From: Corynebacterium jeddahense
GTDB taxonomy: Bacteria; Actinomycetota; Actinomycetes; Mycobacteriales; Mycobacteriaceae
NCBI RefSeq assembly: GCF_028609865.1
Contig: NZ_CP063194.1
Span: 1,054,001 to 1,118,000, forward strand
Direction of reading: 5' to 3'
DNA length: 64,000 nucleotides
In this document: positions 12,123 through 19,967 of the stretch, piece after piece
Numbering within the stretch: position 1 is the stretch's first letter
Layout: each line of letters opens with the position of its first letter
The notes under the pieces: generated by a model
The model's database searches: none
Seen by the model: the letters and a program-made list of their open reading frames with translations, nothing else
What the model was told of the DNA's origin: nothing
Program-made: the position numbers and the translations under genes

Positions 12123-14807
12123 ATGCGCATCCACTCGCTGACCATCGACAACGTCCGCGCCGTCGAGCACCTCGAGCTGCGCGACCTGCCGGACACCGGC
12201 GTCATCGTGGTGCACGGCCACAACGAGGCGGGCAAGTCCACCATCCTCGACGCCATCGACGCCGTGCTCAACGAGCGCCACTCCGGCGCCAGCAAGAAGA
12301 TCAAGGTGCTCGCGCCGGTGGGGCGCGACGCCTCGCCGGAGGTGACGCTCACGGCGACGGTGGGCGAGACCACGTTCACCATCCACAAGCGCTGGCTCAA
12401 GGGCAAGCTCTCGGAGCTGGAGATCCACGCCCCGCAGCACCGCAACCTCACCGGCCGCGCCGCGGACGACGAGCTGGAGCGCATCCTCAGCGAGCAGATG
12501 GACACCCAGCTCGCCCGCACGCTGTTCTTGCGCCAGGGCGAGCTTGAGCCGGGCATCGCCGCCGCCGGCATCCCGTCGATTACGAAAGCCCTCGAGGCGG
12601 AGTCCGGCGACGAGCACGCCGGCGACGAGGACACCGGGCTCATGCAGGCCATCGAGGCCGAGTACGGGAAGTACTGGACGACGGCCACCCCGCCGAAGAA
12701 GAAGGGAACGTACGCGGCGAAGTTTGACGCCGTCAAGCAGGCGGAGAAGGAGCTGCGCGAGCAGGAGGACGCGGTGCAGCGCCTCGTCGGCTTCGTCGAC
12801 GAGGTCGCGCGACGCGAGGAGGAGATCCGCGCGGTGGACGCGGAGCTGCCCCAGGCCAAAGAGGAGTTGGCGACGCGCGAGGCCGAGTTCGCCGCCGCGA
12901 ACAAGGTGAAGCAGCAGGCGCAGGCCGCCGAGGAGCGCCTCGCCCGCGCCGCCGCTACCCGCGAGCGGGCCACCCAGGATGTCGCGGACCGCAAGGCGCT
13001 CGCCGCCCGCGTGGATGCCCTGCGCGAGGAGGAGGCGGGGCTGCGCGACTCCCTCGGCCCAGCACAGGAGGCCAGCGAGACGGAGCAGGGCAAGATCGCG
13101 GAGCACACCGGCGCGCTCGAGGCGGCGAAGGCCCGCGTGAAGGTGGTGCGCGCGGAGGTGAAGTCTGCAGAAGCCGCCCGCGAGTACGCACGTGCGTTGC
13201 GACGCCTCACGGTCGTGCGCGAACAACTCGAGCGCATCGGCACAGCCGAGCAGGCGTACGAGGCGCTGCTGCAATCCGCGCCGCAGCGCACCGTGACCGA
13301 CAAGCAGGTCCGCGCCCTCGAGCAGGCGCACAGCGAGCTGACGCTGCAGCGGCGCCTGCGCGACGCGGCGTCCGCGAAGTTGGAGATCACCGCGGCGCAC
13401 GCGACCCTCACCGTGGACGGCGACGCGCGTGAGATCGACGGCACCGAGACCGTCGCCGTGCGCGAAGGCACGCGGCTCGGGCTGGGGGAGTTCGCCGTGG
13501 TCTTCCGCGCCGCCCAGGGCGCGAGCGACCCGGATGCCGCGGTCGAGCAGGCCGAGCGCGCGTACGCCGACGCGCTCGCCGCCACCGGCTGCGCCTCGGT
13601 GGAGGAGGCGCGGGACTCGCGCGACGCGTGCAAGGCCCACGAGGCGGATCTCAAAGGGGCCCGCCAGCGTCTCGACGACGCCCTCGCCGGCGCCGGCGCC
13701 GACGAGCTGCGCGCGGAGCGCACCCGCCTGACGCAGCAAGTCGACGAGCTGCGCGAGACAGCCGGAGGGGACGGTGCCGACGCACCCGCGGAGGAACCGG
13801 CCGATACCGCCGCGGCGGAGCAGGCGGCGGAGGAGGAGCTCAAGGCCGCGCAGGCCGCGCTGGCGGCGGCGGAGCGCGACGTCGAATCCGCCGAGGCGGC
13901 GCTGAAGCCGTACGCCGACAAGACCGCGGCGAACGCGCTGACCGTGCTGCAGACCAGGCTCGAGGCGAAGGAATCCGAGACGGCGCTGGCGGCGCAGGAA
14001 CTGGACAAGGCCGAGGCCGCCGCGCCGGCGTCCGCGCTCGCCGAGACACTCGAAGCCGCGACGGCCGAGGAGGGGGCTGCGAAGGCCGCCGCGACCGAGC
14101 TCAACAGCCAGCTCGCCGAGGCGGACCCGGAGTTCGCAGCGCAGCTCCTCGAGGGCGCGCAGGCACGCCTGGCGAACCTCGACGCCCGCGGCGCGGAGGC
14201 CCGCAACCGCATTACGGAGCTGACGGGCCGCATCGAGATCGCCGCGGGCGCGGCGGAGAAGGCGGACCGCGCCGCTGCGGAGCTCGAGGCGGCGCAGACC
14301 GACCTGGACCGGGCGACGCGGCGCGCGGAGGCCGTGAAGCTGCTGCGCGAGACGATGCTCGCGCACCGCGACGCGGCGCGAGCACGCTACGTCGCGCCGT
14401 TCACGGACGCGATCCGCAACCGCGCCCGCGTCCTGTTCGGCCCCACGGTCGACTTCAACCTTGGCGAGGACCTCGCCATCAGCGAGCGCACCGTCGATGG
14501 CGTGACCGTCCCGCTCAAGGAGCTCTCCGGCGGCACGAAGGAGCAGCTGGCCATCCTCACCCGCTTCGCCATCGCCGACCTCGTTTCCGCCGGCGAGGCA
14601 GCCACGCCCGTGCCGGTCATCGTGGACGACGCGCTCGGCGCGACGGATCCGGAGCGCCTGGCGCGGATGAACTCGCTGTTCAGTCAGGTAGGTAAGACGT
14701 CCCAGGTGCTCGTACTCACGTGTTTCCCACAGCGTTTCGACCGCGTCGCGGCGGCACGAACCGTATCTATCGACGAGTTGAAAAATATAGGTGGCACCAT
14801 AGACTAA
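12123..14807 (+). CDS. SMC/Rad50/SbcC-like AAA ATPase
   Basis: The 894-residue protein has Walker A GHNEAGKST at residues 32-40, a long Ala/Glu-rich coiled-coil middle, the ABC signature LSGGTKEQ at about 801-808 and Walker B VPVIVDDALG about 35 residues later. It is probably the ATPase arm of the complex with the preceding nuclease. No CxxC zinc hook is seen: the only central cysteines, in TGCASVEEARDSRDAC, are not spaced as a hook. It is therefore closer to hookless actinobacterial SbcC relatives than to classical Rad50. The repetitive coiled-coil DNA creates a spurious antisense frame of over 1,000 codons. Confidence 0.88.
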   Translation: MRIHSLTIDNVRAVEHLELRDLPDTGVIVVHGHNEAGKSTILDAIDAVLNERHSGASKKIKVLAPVGRDASPEVTLTATVGETTFTIHKRWLKGKLSELEIHAPQHRNLTGRAADDELERILSEQMDTQLARTLFLRQGELEPGIAAAGIPSITKALEAESGDEHAGDEDTGLMQAIEAEYGKYWTTATPPKKKGTYAAKFDAVKQAEKELREQEDAVQRLVGFVDEVARREEEIRAVDAELPQAKEELATREAEFAAANKVKQQAQAAEERLARAAATRERATQDVADRKALAARVDALREEEAGLRDSLGPAQEASETEQGKIAEHTGALEAAKARVKVVRAEVKSAEAAREYARALRRLTVVREQLERIGTAEQAYEALLQSAPQRTVTDKQVRALEQAHSELTLQRRLRDAASAKLEITAAHATLTVDGDAREIDGTETVAVREGTRLGLGEFAVVFRAAQGASDPDAAVEQAERAYADALAATGCASVEEARDSRDACKAHEADLKGARQRLDDALAGAGADELRAERTRLTQQVDELRETAGGDGADAPAEEPADTAAAEQAAEEELKAAQAALAAAERDVESAEAALKPYADKTAANALTVLQTRLEAKESETALAAQELDKAEAAAPASALAETLEAATAEEGAAKAAATELNSQLAEADPEFAAQLLEGAQARLANLDARGAEARNRITELTGRIEIAAGAAEKADRAAAELEAAQTDLDRATRRAEAVKLLRETMLAHRDAARARYVAPFTDAIRNRARVLFGPTVDFNLGEDLAISERTVDGVTVPLKELSGGTKEQLAILTRFAIADLVSAGEAATPVPVIVDDALGATDPERLARMNSLFSQVGKTSQVLVLTCFPQRFDRVAAARTVSIDELKNIGGTID

Positions 14808-14817
14808 AGTTTTTGTC

Positions 14818-15291
14818 ATGACTTTCCAGCCGCATTGGCTCGACGACGAGGAACAGCACCTCTGGCGTTTGATGCTCGCCGCGTCCACCAAGATCTCCCG
14901 GACGATCGACGATCGCCTGCAAGCCGGTTCCGGGCTTTCTTCGCCCGAGTTCTCCGTGCTTGTCTCGCTGTCCGAAGCAGACGGGAGGGTGCTTCGCCTG
15001 CGCGAGCTGTGTGAAAACCTCGGGTGGGACCGCTCCCGGGCCTCGCACCAGGTCACCCGCATGGAAAAGCGCGGGCTGGTGACCAAGGAGAAGTGCCCCG
15101 GCGACGCGCGTGGCGTCCTCGTCACCATCACCGACGAGGGGATGTCGCGCCTCGAGGCTGCGGCGCCGGACCACGTGGAGACGGTGCGCCGGCTCGTGTT
15201 CGACCACCTCAACGAAAAGCGCCGGGCGCAGCTGCTCGAGGTGCTCACCGAGGTGGTTGAGGCGGACAACTTCCCCGCGTCGCAGAGCTAA
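14818..15291 (+). CDS. MarR-family transcriptional regulator
   Basis: The 157-residue protein has the MarR winged-helix layout: an N-terminal dimerisation helix, then [20 protein letters not shown] (recognition helix), [21 protein letters not shown] (wing) and a long C-terminal helix. It probably represses a nearby or its own promoter in response to small molecules or stress. It starts 10 bp after the SbcC-like gene and may be co-transcribed with it. No ligand can be predicted. Confidence 0.88.
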   Translation: MTFQPHWLDDEEQHLWRLMLAASTKISRTIDDRLQAGSGLSSPEFSVLVSLSEADGRVLRLRELCENLGWDRSRASHQVTRMEKRGLVTKEKCPGDARGVLVTITDEGMSRLEAAAPDHVETVRRLVFDHLNEKRRAQLLEVLTEVVEADNFPASQS

Positions 15292-15359
15292 GACCTTGCA
15301 GGCGGCGCGGCGCGCGGGTTGGATTGGTGGTGGCAGTGACGCCCAACGAAAGGATCACC

Positions 15360-15647
15360 ATGTCGAGCCACTACGACCCGCAGAACCCCTACAACCAGGG
15401 CCCGCAGAACCCGAACCCCTTTCCGGGGGGCAACCCCGTGCCGGGGTACCCGGGCAACGCCCCGAAGCGCCTCGAGCGCTCGATGACGGACAAGCACATC
15501 GCGGGCGTGTGCGGCGGCATCGCGAAGTACTTCGGCATCGACTCCACCGTCGTCCGCGTGGTGTTCGTGCTGCTCATGTTCGCTGGCGTGCTCCCGGGGG
15601 TGCTCGCTTACGCGGTCGCCTGGATTATCATGCCGGCCGAGTTCTAG
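15360..15647 (+). CDS. PspC-domain membrane protein
   Basis: The 95-residue protein has a Pro/Asn-rich N-terminus (about 40 residues) followed by a PspC domain: [20 protein letters not shown], then [19 protein letters not shown] and a second membrane helix ending AWIIMPAEF. PspC domains sense or respond to envelope stress. ATG 15360 is preferred, with AAAGGA about 8 nt upstream; an in-frame ATG at 15324 lacks a site. Confidence 0.88.
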   Translation: MSSHYDPQNPYNQGPQNPNPFPGGNPVPGYPGNAPKRLERSMTDKHIAGVCGGIAKYFGIDSTVVRVVFVLLMFAGVLPGVLAYAVAWIIMPAEF

Positions 15648-15657
15648 GCGCCGATTT

Positions 15658-16539
15658 TTAGACCGAGCTGCCGTCGAGGAACGCGAAGCGCACGTCGGAG
15701 CCGCGCAGCGCCTCGAGGGCCTGGCGCACCCCGGGGCCAGTGCCGCCCTGGGGGTGGTTCATGTGCGAGAGCACGATCGCGCCGTCGGGCGCGCCCTCGA
15801 TGTTCGCGGCCACCTGGCCCGGGCTCGCGGTGGCGCCGTAGTCGCCGTTGACGGAGAACCCGGCGATCTGCACGCCGCGGTCCCTGGCGATGTCTACGGA
15901 GACGTCGTCGTAGTGGGCCGTGCCGGCGCGAAACCAGTTCGAGGCCACGCCGTAGCTGGCAAGAAGCGCGCGGTTGCCGTCGATCTCCGCCATCACCTCA
16001 GCGGGGTTGGCGGTGCCGGGGATGCCGTAGGCCGCCGCCCCGGTCACCGACAGCGGCAGGTGGCGGGTGCCGTGGTTTTCCAGGCGGAAGAGGGGGTCGG
16101 CGATGAGGTGGCGGGTCGCCTCCGGGTTGGCCTCTACCCAGGTGGAGCTGACAAACAGCGTCGCAGGGGCGTGGAACTCGCGCAGCGAGTCGATGAGGTA
16201 CTGGTCTACTGCGGAGCCCGCGGGGCCGCCGCACGCGTCGAAGGTGAGCGCGATGGTGCGCCGGCCCGGGGTGGTGGGCACCGTCTCCACGATGCCGGGC
16301 AGGGAGGTACCGAACGCCTGCGGCACCCGGCCGGCGTAGTGCTCGGGGCCAGGCGGCGGGGGCGCCGTGGTGGTGGGAGCAGTGGCCGTCTCGCGCACCG
16401 TTGCGGTGGCAGTGGAGGTAGCGGTCGCGGTGGCCGTCACCGTGGACGGCGCGGAACGCAGCTTCGGTGCCGTGCAGCCGGCTAGTGCAGAAGCACCCGC
16501 GACTGCGGCGGCGGACAGGAACGATCTTCGGCTCAGCAC
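15658..16539 (-). CDS. Polysaccharide deacetylase-family lipoprotein (NodB fold)
   Basis: The 293-residue protein starts with a twin-arginine-like, lipobox-containing signal (SRRSFLSAAAVAGASALAGC), so it is probably exported and lipid-anchored at Cys22. A Thr/Ala-rich linker (about 30-65) precedes the NodB-type domain: TFDACGG in place of the usual TFDD, the metal histidines in ENHGTRHLP, and a late LSHMNHP motif. The family removes acetyl groups from cell-wall or other polysaccharides. The second Asp of motif 1 is Ala here, so metal use may differ. Substrate unknown. Confidence 0.83.
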   Translation of the reverse strand: MLSRRSFLSAAAVAGASALAGCTAPKLRSAPSTVTATATATSTATATVRETATAPTTTAPPPPGPEHYAGRVPQAFGTSLPGIVETVPTTPGRRTIALTFDACGGPAGSAVDQYLIDSLREFHAPATLFVSSTWVEANPEATRHLIADPLFRLENHGTRHLPLSVTGAAAYGIPGTANPAEVMAEIDGNRALLASYGVASNWFRAGTAHYDDVSVDIARDRGVQIAGFSVNGDYGATASPGQVAANIEGAPDGAIVLSHMNHPQGGTGPGVRQALEALRGSDVRFAFLDGSSV

Positions 16540-16590
16540 AGTGTGGGAGTGTAACGGCGGGGGCGGAACGTGGCGTCGAGAAGCTGCTGC

Positions 16591-16710
16591 CTACTGGTCG
16601 AAGAAGCCGGGCTGGTCGACGGGTCCGAGCTCGCCGGTGCGCAGGTAGGCGATCACCTGGCGGCCGACGCGGGATAAATGGAAATCCGAATCAATCGCAT
16701 TATTCGGCGG
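16591..16710 (-). pseudogene. 3'-terminal relic of an unknown coding gene
   Basis: A 40-codon minus frame ends with a stop at 16591-16593 and encodes the terminal stretch SRVGRQVIAYLRTGELGPVD then QPGFFDQ, which reads like a genuine protein C-terminus. The frame is closed upstream by a stop at 16711-16713 and has no start. The parent family is not recognised. The remaining 16,540-16,842 gap shows nothing else except the ribosome site of the next gene. Confidence 0.35.
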
Positions 16711-16842
16711 TCACATAGTAGGCCCGCGGGGACGCCTACCATGTCCCAAAAAGCGATCGTGACATGCTTAAACGATGGGGTTACGGGTATGGCTCCCGGC
16801 GGGGCAGCCCGGTCCAGGCTAAACAAAACAAAGGAGACAATA

Positions 16843-17541
16843 ATGGGACAGAATCTTTCAGACGCCGTCATGCTCGTGATGACGCCGGATGCGTGGTGCT
16901 ACGACAAACACGCGCTCTCGCACGTGACGAAGTTCGCGGACGACACGACCGGGCCAGTCGTGGAGGACGACGGCACCGTGCGCCAGGGGCGTATCGGGTT
17001 CATTCCCCGCATCCCCGAGGAACAGTTCGACACCCCCTGGTGGGCCTGCTACGGCCACTCGCTGCGTGAATGCATCGACAACCTCTGTGAAAGCCGCTGG
17101 CTCAGGAGCGTCGGGGATGACGGCGCGTACGAGCTCAACGTGAACCGCCTCGTGCGCATGATCGACATTGAAGAAACCAGCATCGCCCAAAACCAGCACA
17201 TCATCCCCGAGAAATACGACGAAGAGGGCAACCGCATCGCCCCGCCGAGCGAGTGGTACGCGGACCCGCTCTTCGAACAGTTTGTGGGCTTTGCCGGGCA
17301 GCTCATGCCGGGCGACTTTGGGGCTCGGCTTTGCGACGACGTCTCCGCCCACGTCGAGCGCAACATCGACGCGACCGTGTCCCTCGATCGCGACAACGAC
17401 TGGGAGGAGACGAACTCGGCTCGCTGGACCCGCGCCATCCTCGACTGGAAAGACCTCATGACCGAGGACGGGTTCCGCCTCCCCGAGCAGTGGGTGGTGG
17501 GCGCTTCCGATCGCTCGCCCGAACCCGGTTTTTTGCGCTAG
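16843..17541 (+). CDS. Hypothetical acidic protein
   Basis: The 232-residue soluble protein begins MGQNLSDAVMLVMTPDAWCY, with AAGGAG 7 nt before the ATG; this decides the start over the longer frame from 16678. It is rich in Asp, Glu and Trp and lacks a signal or membrane segments. No family is recognised. It is the last gene with core-like composition before the mosaic region and has no same-strand partner. Confidence 0.7.
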   Translation: MGQNLSDAVMLVMTPDAWCYDKHALSHVTKFADDTTGPVVEDDGTVRQGRIGFIPRIPEEQFDTPWWACYGHSLRECIDNLCESRWLRSVGDDGAYELNVNRLVRMIDIEETSIAQNQHIIPEKYDEEGNRIAPPSEWYADPLFEQFVGFAGQLMPGDFGARLCDDVSAHVERNIDATVSLDRDNDWEETNSARWTRAILDWKDLMTEDGFRLPEQWVVGASDRSPEPGFLR

Positions 17542-17698
17542 CCGCGCGCGATGCTCTGGCAGCAAAGCCCTCCCCAAGGGGCTTTCACGAAACCTCCTGA
17601 CCAGTTATATCAGGTCCGCGGTTATACCCCGGTTACACGCAGTTTCGCCTCCGGTTACACGACAGAAGTCAATTATAAGACCTGAGCAGGAGCGCTCC

Positions 17699-18290
17699 TT
17701 AGAACGGGAAGTCAGGAAATTCCGCTTCCGCCTCTTGCTGCCTCTCGACAAGCTCCACGCTCCGCCGTGAACGCTCGACGAGTTCGTCAAAGGTGAGCAC
17801 CTCCGGTGACTTACGGTTCGAGCGGAAACTTGCAGAGCTACGGAACTTCGAGCCAAATCGGTTGCCTTAGGCGCGGCGCAAATCGCACATGGGCCGATCA
17901 CCAGAAACGAGCGTGGTTCAACTAAGTATGCACCGTCGCCAGTGTTGTCTACGTCGTTGTCCCTCTCAGCAATCCATCCGGCAAGGCTCTCCTTGACGGT
18001 GCGAACCGTCGTCGAACCCCGAGGTGTCCCCGCTGCCAACGGGAATCGAGCCGTGGCTGCGGATGAGGTAGATAAGTTTGTTCGAGCCTTCCCGGTTCAA
18101 GATGATGAGGCCATCGAGTTTTGTCCCGCTCGGGTCATTGCTTGGGGCCTGAAAACGGATCTCGCGAACTATGCCAGGCTCGCGCACAACTTGGATATCG
18201 AACTGGCGACGCTGTTTCGCAACTTTGCCGGTATCGCTGCCACTTCCACTGTCTTCTGGGCAGCACACACGGCTACGCCACTACATCGGA
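17699..18290 (-). pseudogene. Decayed DUF4263 (Shedu SduA-like) anti-phage nuclease gene
   Basis: Three minus frames together read like the C-terminal half of a DUF4263 protein: KLDGLIILNREGSNKLIYLI (near 18,060-18,120), then in a second frame LVEPRSFLVIG (near 17,900), then in a third frame FRSNRKSPEVLTFDELVERS, continuing to a stop at 17,699. The pattern 'FLVIG ... sFR ... evLTFDELveR' is characteristic of the domain used by the Shedu defence system. At least two frameshifts break it, and the 5' part is cut where the repeat block begins at 18,297. The nuclease Glu-x-Lys motif is not intact in what remains. Family match is from memory of conserved patterns. Confidence 0.6.
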
Positions 18291-18291
18291 C

Positions 18292-18319
18292 TTGATAGGT
18301 TCAGTGCTCGCTGTATAGT
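18292..18319 (+). promoter_or_regulatory. cmtR-cadD promoter, copy 1, leaderless
   Basis: A -35 hexamer TTGATA (18292-18297) lies 16 bp before a -10 TATAGT (18314-18319), and the cmtR ATG follows 7 nt later, so the transcript is probably leaderless. The -35 lies mostly in unique flanking DNA; copy 2 has CTGACA at the equivalent place. The GTTCAG/AGTTCAG repeats around the -10 are candidate CmtR contacts. Confidence 0.6.
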
Positions 18320-18326
18320 TCAGTTC

Positions 18327-18686
18327 ATGCTGACTATTGCTTCGCGTCTCGACGTGATGAACCGCCTGGGTCGTGCACTGGCCGATCCCACTCGATCGCG
18401 GATCATCTTGACCCTGCTCGACCATCCCGCTTACCCGGCGGAACTGGCTCGAGCTTTGGGCCTGACACGCTCGAATGTGTCCAACCACCTGGCATGCCTG
18501 CGCGATTGCGGGATCGTCGTCTCCGAGCCCGAGGGTCGTCGGACACGATACGAGATTGCCGATCCGCACCTGGCGCAGGCGCTGACGACACTGGTCGATG
18601 CCACCCTCGCAGTAGACGAAGACGCCCCGTGCATCGATCCCGCTTGCTCGCTTCCCGGATGCGACGTAGCTGGGGAGGGCGCATGA
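18327..18686 (+). CDS. cmtR: ArsR/SmtB-family Cd(II)/Pb(II)-sensing repressor (CmtR type), copy 1
   Basis: The 119-residue winged-helix repressor should release its operator when Cd or Pb binds. The match to CmtR is close: RLGRALADPTRSRI, LTRSNVSNHLACLRDCG, and the three metal-binding cysteines at C57, C61 and C102, the same numbers as in mycobacterial CmtR. Extra cysteines (C107, C112) follow in a Cys-rich tail. The start is supported by the leaderless promoter, and the stop overlaps the cadD ATG (ATGA). Copy 2 differs at A38T, G45D and T93I. Confidence 0.92.
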   Translation: MLTIASRLDVMNRLGRALADPTRSRIILTLLDHPAYPAELARALGLTRSNVSNHLACLRDCGIVVSEPEGRRTRYEIADPHLAQALTTLVDATLAVDEDAPCIDPACSLPGCDVAGEGA

Positions 18687-19285
18687 TCCTCACCACGGTC
18701 TTGCAGGCGATAGGCCTGTTCGCAGCTACCAACATCGACGACATCATCGTGCTCTCCCTCTTCTTCGCGCGAGGGGCAGGCCAGAGCGGCACCACCGCCC
18801 GTATTTTGGCCGGCCAGTACCTCGGATTTGCCGGCATCCTCGTCGCCGCGATCCTTGTGACCGTCGGCGCCGGAGCATTTCTGCCCCCGGCAGCTATTCC
18901 ATACTTTGGTCTCATCCCTCTGGGCATCGGCCTCTGGGCCGCATGGGAGGCCTGGCGCGGAGACGATGACGACGATGACGACGAGGCCAAGGTTTCCGGC
19001 AAGAAGGTCGGCGTAGGGACAGTCGCAGGCGTCACTTTTGCCAATGGCGGCGACAACATCGGCGTCTACACCCCTGTATTCCTCAGCGTGGAACCTCTCG
19101 CAGTAGTCGCCTACTGCGTTATCTTCCTCGCGCTCGTGGCGGTCTTGGTGGCCCTGGCAAAGTTCGTCGCCACCCGCCCCCCGATCGCGGAAGTGCTCGA
19201 ACGCTGGGAGGACATCCTCTTTCCCGTCGTTCTCATCGGCCTCGGCATCGTGATCCTCGTCAGCGGCGGAGCCTTCGGGCTTTGA
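18683..19285 (+). CDS. cadD: CadD-family cadmium resistance transporter, copy 1
   Basis: The 200-residue membrane protein starts MILTTVLQAIGLFAATNIDD in an ATGA overlap with cmtR. Five to six hydrophobic segments surround an acidic loop (GDDDDDDDEAK at about 96-106), and TNIDDI plus NGGDNIGVYTPVF are family hallmarks. CadD proteins export or sequester Cd2+. Translational coupling to the CmtR-type repressor supports metal-induced expression. Copy 2 differs by one residue (T60A). Confidence 0.92.
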   Translation: MILTTVLQAIGLFAATNIDDIIVLSLFFARGAGQSGTTARILAGQYLGFAGILVAAILVTVGAGAFLPPAAIPYFGLIPLGIGLWAAWEAWRGDDDDDDDEAKVSGKKVGVGTVAGVTFANGGDNIGVYTPVFLSVEPLAVVAYCVIFLALVAVLVALAKFVATRPPIAEVLERWEDILFPVVLIGLGIVILVSGGAFGL

Positions 19286-19568
19286 CGCAGCGGCAGTGTT
19301 CCAAACGGCCCCGACCGGGCGTACCCCTCTCGGTTCAGACCCCAACAGCTACCCGCAGCCAGTCCTGTGTGATCGCAGCAATAAGACCGCCATGGAGCGC
19401 TGCAAAAACCGCGCCACCAGTTGAACGAAGCCACAGCCTCCGAGTGCACGCGCCACTACTGGTTCGCCACGGGATTAGTAGAGAGCGGGAATTTGGAAAA
19501 GGAACCCTACATACTCCCTCGAAGTACACCCCTGAGTTCAGTAGCGCGCCATCGAACTTGTGCTGCAC

Positions 19569-19709
19569 GGGCAAGCTGACCCTCACACGTCTCGCGATGC
19601 GGAATTCTGCATCGCCGGCGAGCTCGGAATGAGTACGGAAACTCTTCCCCGCTGGGTCCGCGCTCCTAAACAATGCGGCGCGACAACCCGAGCAGGAACG
19701 GCGCTTTAG
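19569..19709 (+). pseudogene. IS3-family OrfA relic inside repeat copy 1
   Basis: The frame ends at a stop at 19707-19709 and contains IAGELGMSTETLPRWVRA, the helix-turn-helix end of IS3 OrfA proteins. Neither a full orfA nor any orfB follows. It is a dead remnant carried along with the cad genes. The rest of 19,286-19,568 shows no convincing gene. Confidence 0.5.
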
Positions 19710-19714
19710 AAGAG

Positions 19715-19753
19715 AAAAATGACCCCTCCGAACGAACGGAGCGGGTCATTTTT
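19715..19753 (+). terminator. Rho-independent terminator, repeat copy 1
   Basis: AAAAATGACCC-CTCCG pairs with CGGAG-CGGGTCATTTTT across a short loop with one bulged base. The arms carry A and T tails, so it can work in both directions. A GC hairpin (CGGCCG arms) follows at about 19,761-19,780. Confidence 0.75.
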
Positions 19754-19967
19754 GTGTTCGCGGCCGTTTTCCTTCGGCCGGCGCGGGGTTTCGTGAAAAG
19801 ATTGGAACAGTTTCGTGAAACCCCCCCAAAAGGGGTGTTCGGAAAACTACACCACCAGCAGCAATAGAGGCTTGTTCCCGGTCTGGTTCCACGCATTGCT
19901 TGATTTAGTTCCAACGCGTGCCCGCTACCAGGAGATTGACCAATCCGCCGATCCCTGTTGCACGGCT

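Larger units (their letters stand above)
18297..19831 (+). repeat. 1,535-bp direct repeat, copy 1 (cadmium-resistance block)
   Basis: This block matches 51,350-52,884 at a constant offset of 33,053 bp. By eye four substitutions separate the copies, all inside coding sequence. It carries cmtR, cadD, an IS3 orfA relic and a terminator. Left flank is the decayed DUF4263 gene; right flank is unique DNA before the HEPN-like gene. Identity ends inside the C-tract/A-tract at 19,821-19,831. Confidence 0.95.

Noticed and set aside
12083..15269. Two antisense frames of 716 and 1,050 codons opposite the SbcC-like gene
   Set aside because: They arise from the GC-rich coiled-coil repeats. The proteins are runs of Ser/Ala/Arg or Arg/Leu/Gly without domain patterns.
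17942..18295. 117-codon plus-strand ORF
   Set aside because: The minus strand shows DUF4263-like pieces here; the plus frame has no family pattern and no ribosome site.
19821..19870. Copy of the tRNA-Arg 3' end at the end of repeat copy 1, as an attachment site
   Set aside because: After the shared C/A tract the sequences differ; no tRNA duplication is present, and no integrase gene was seen in the window.
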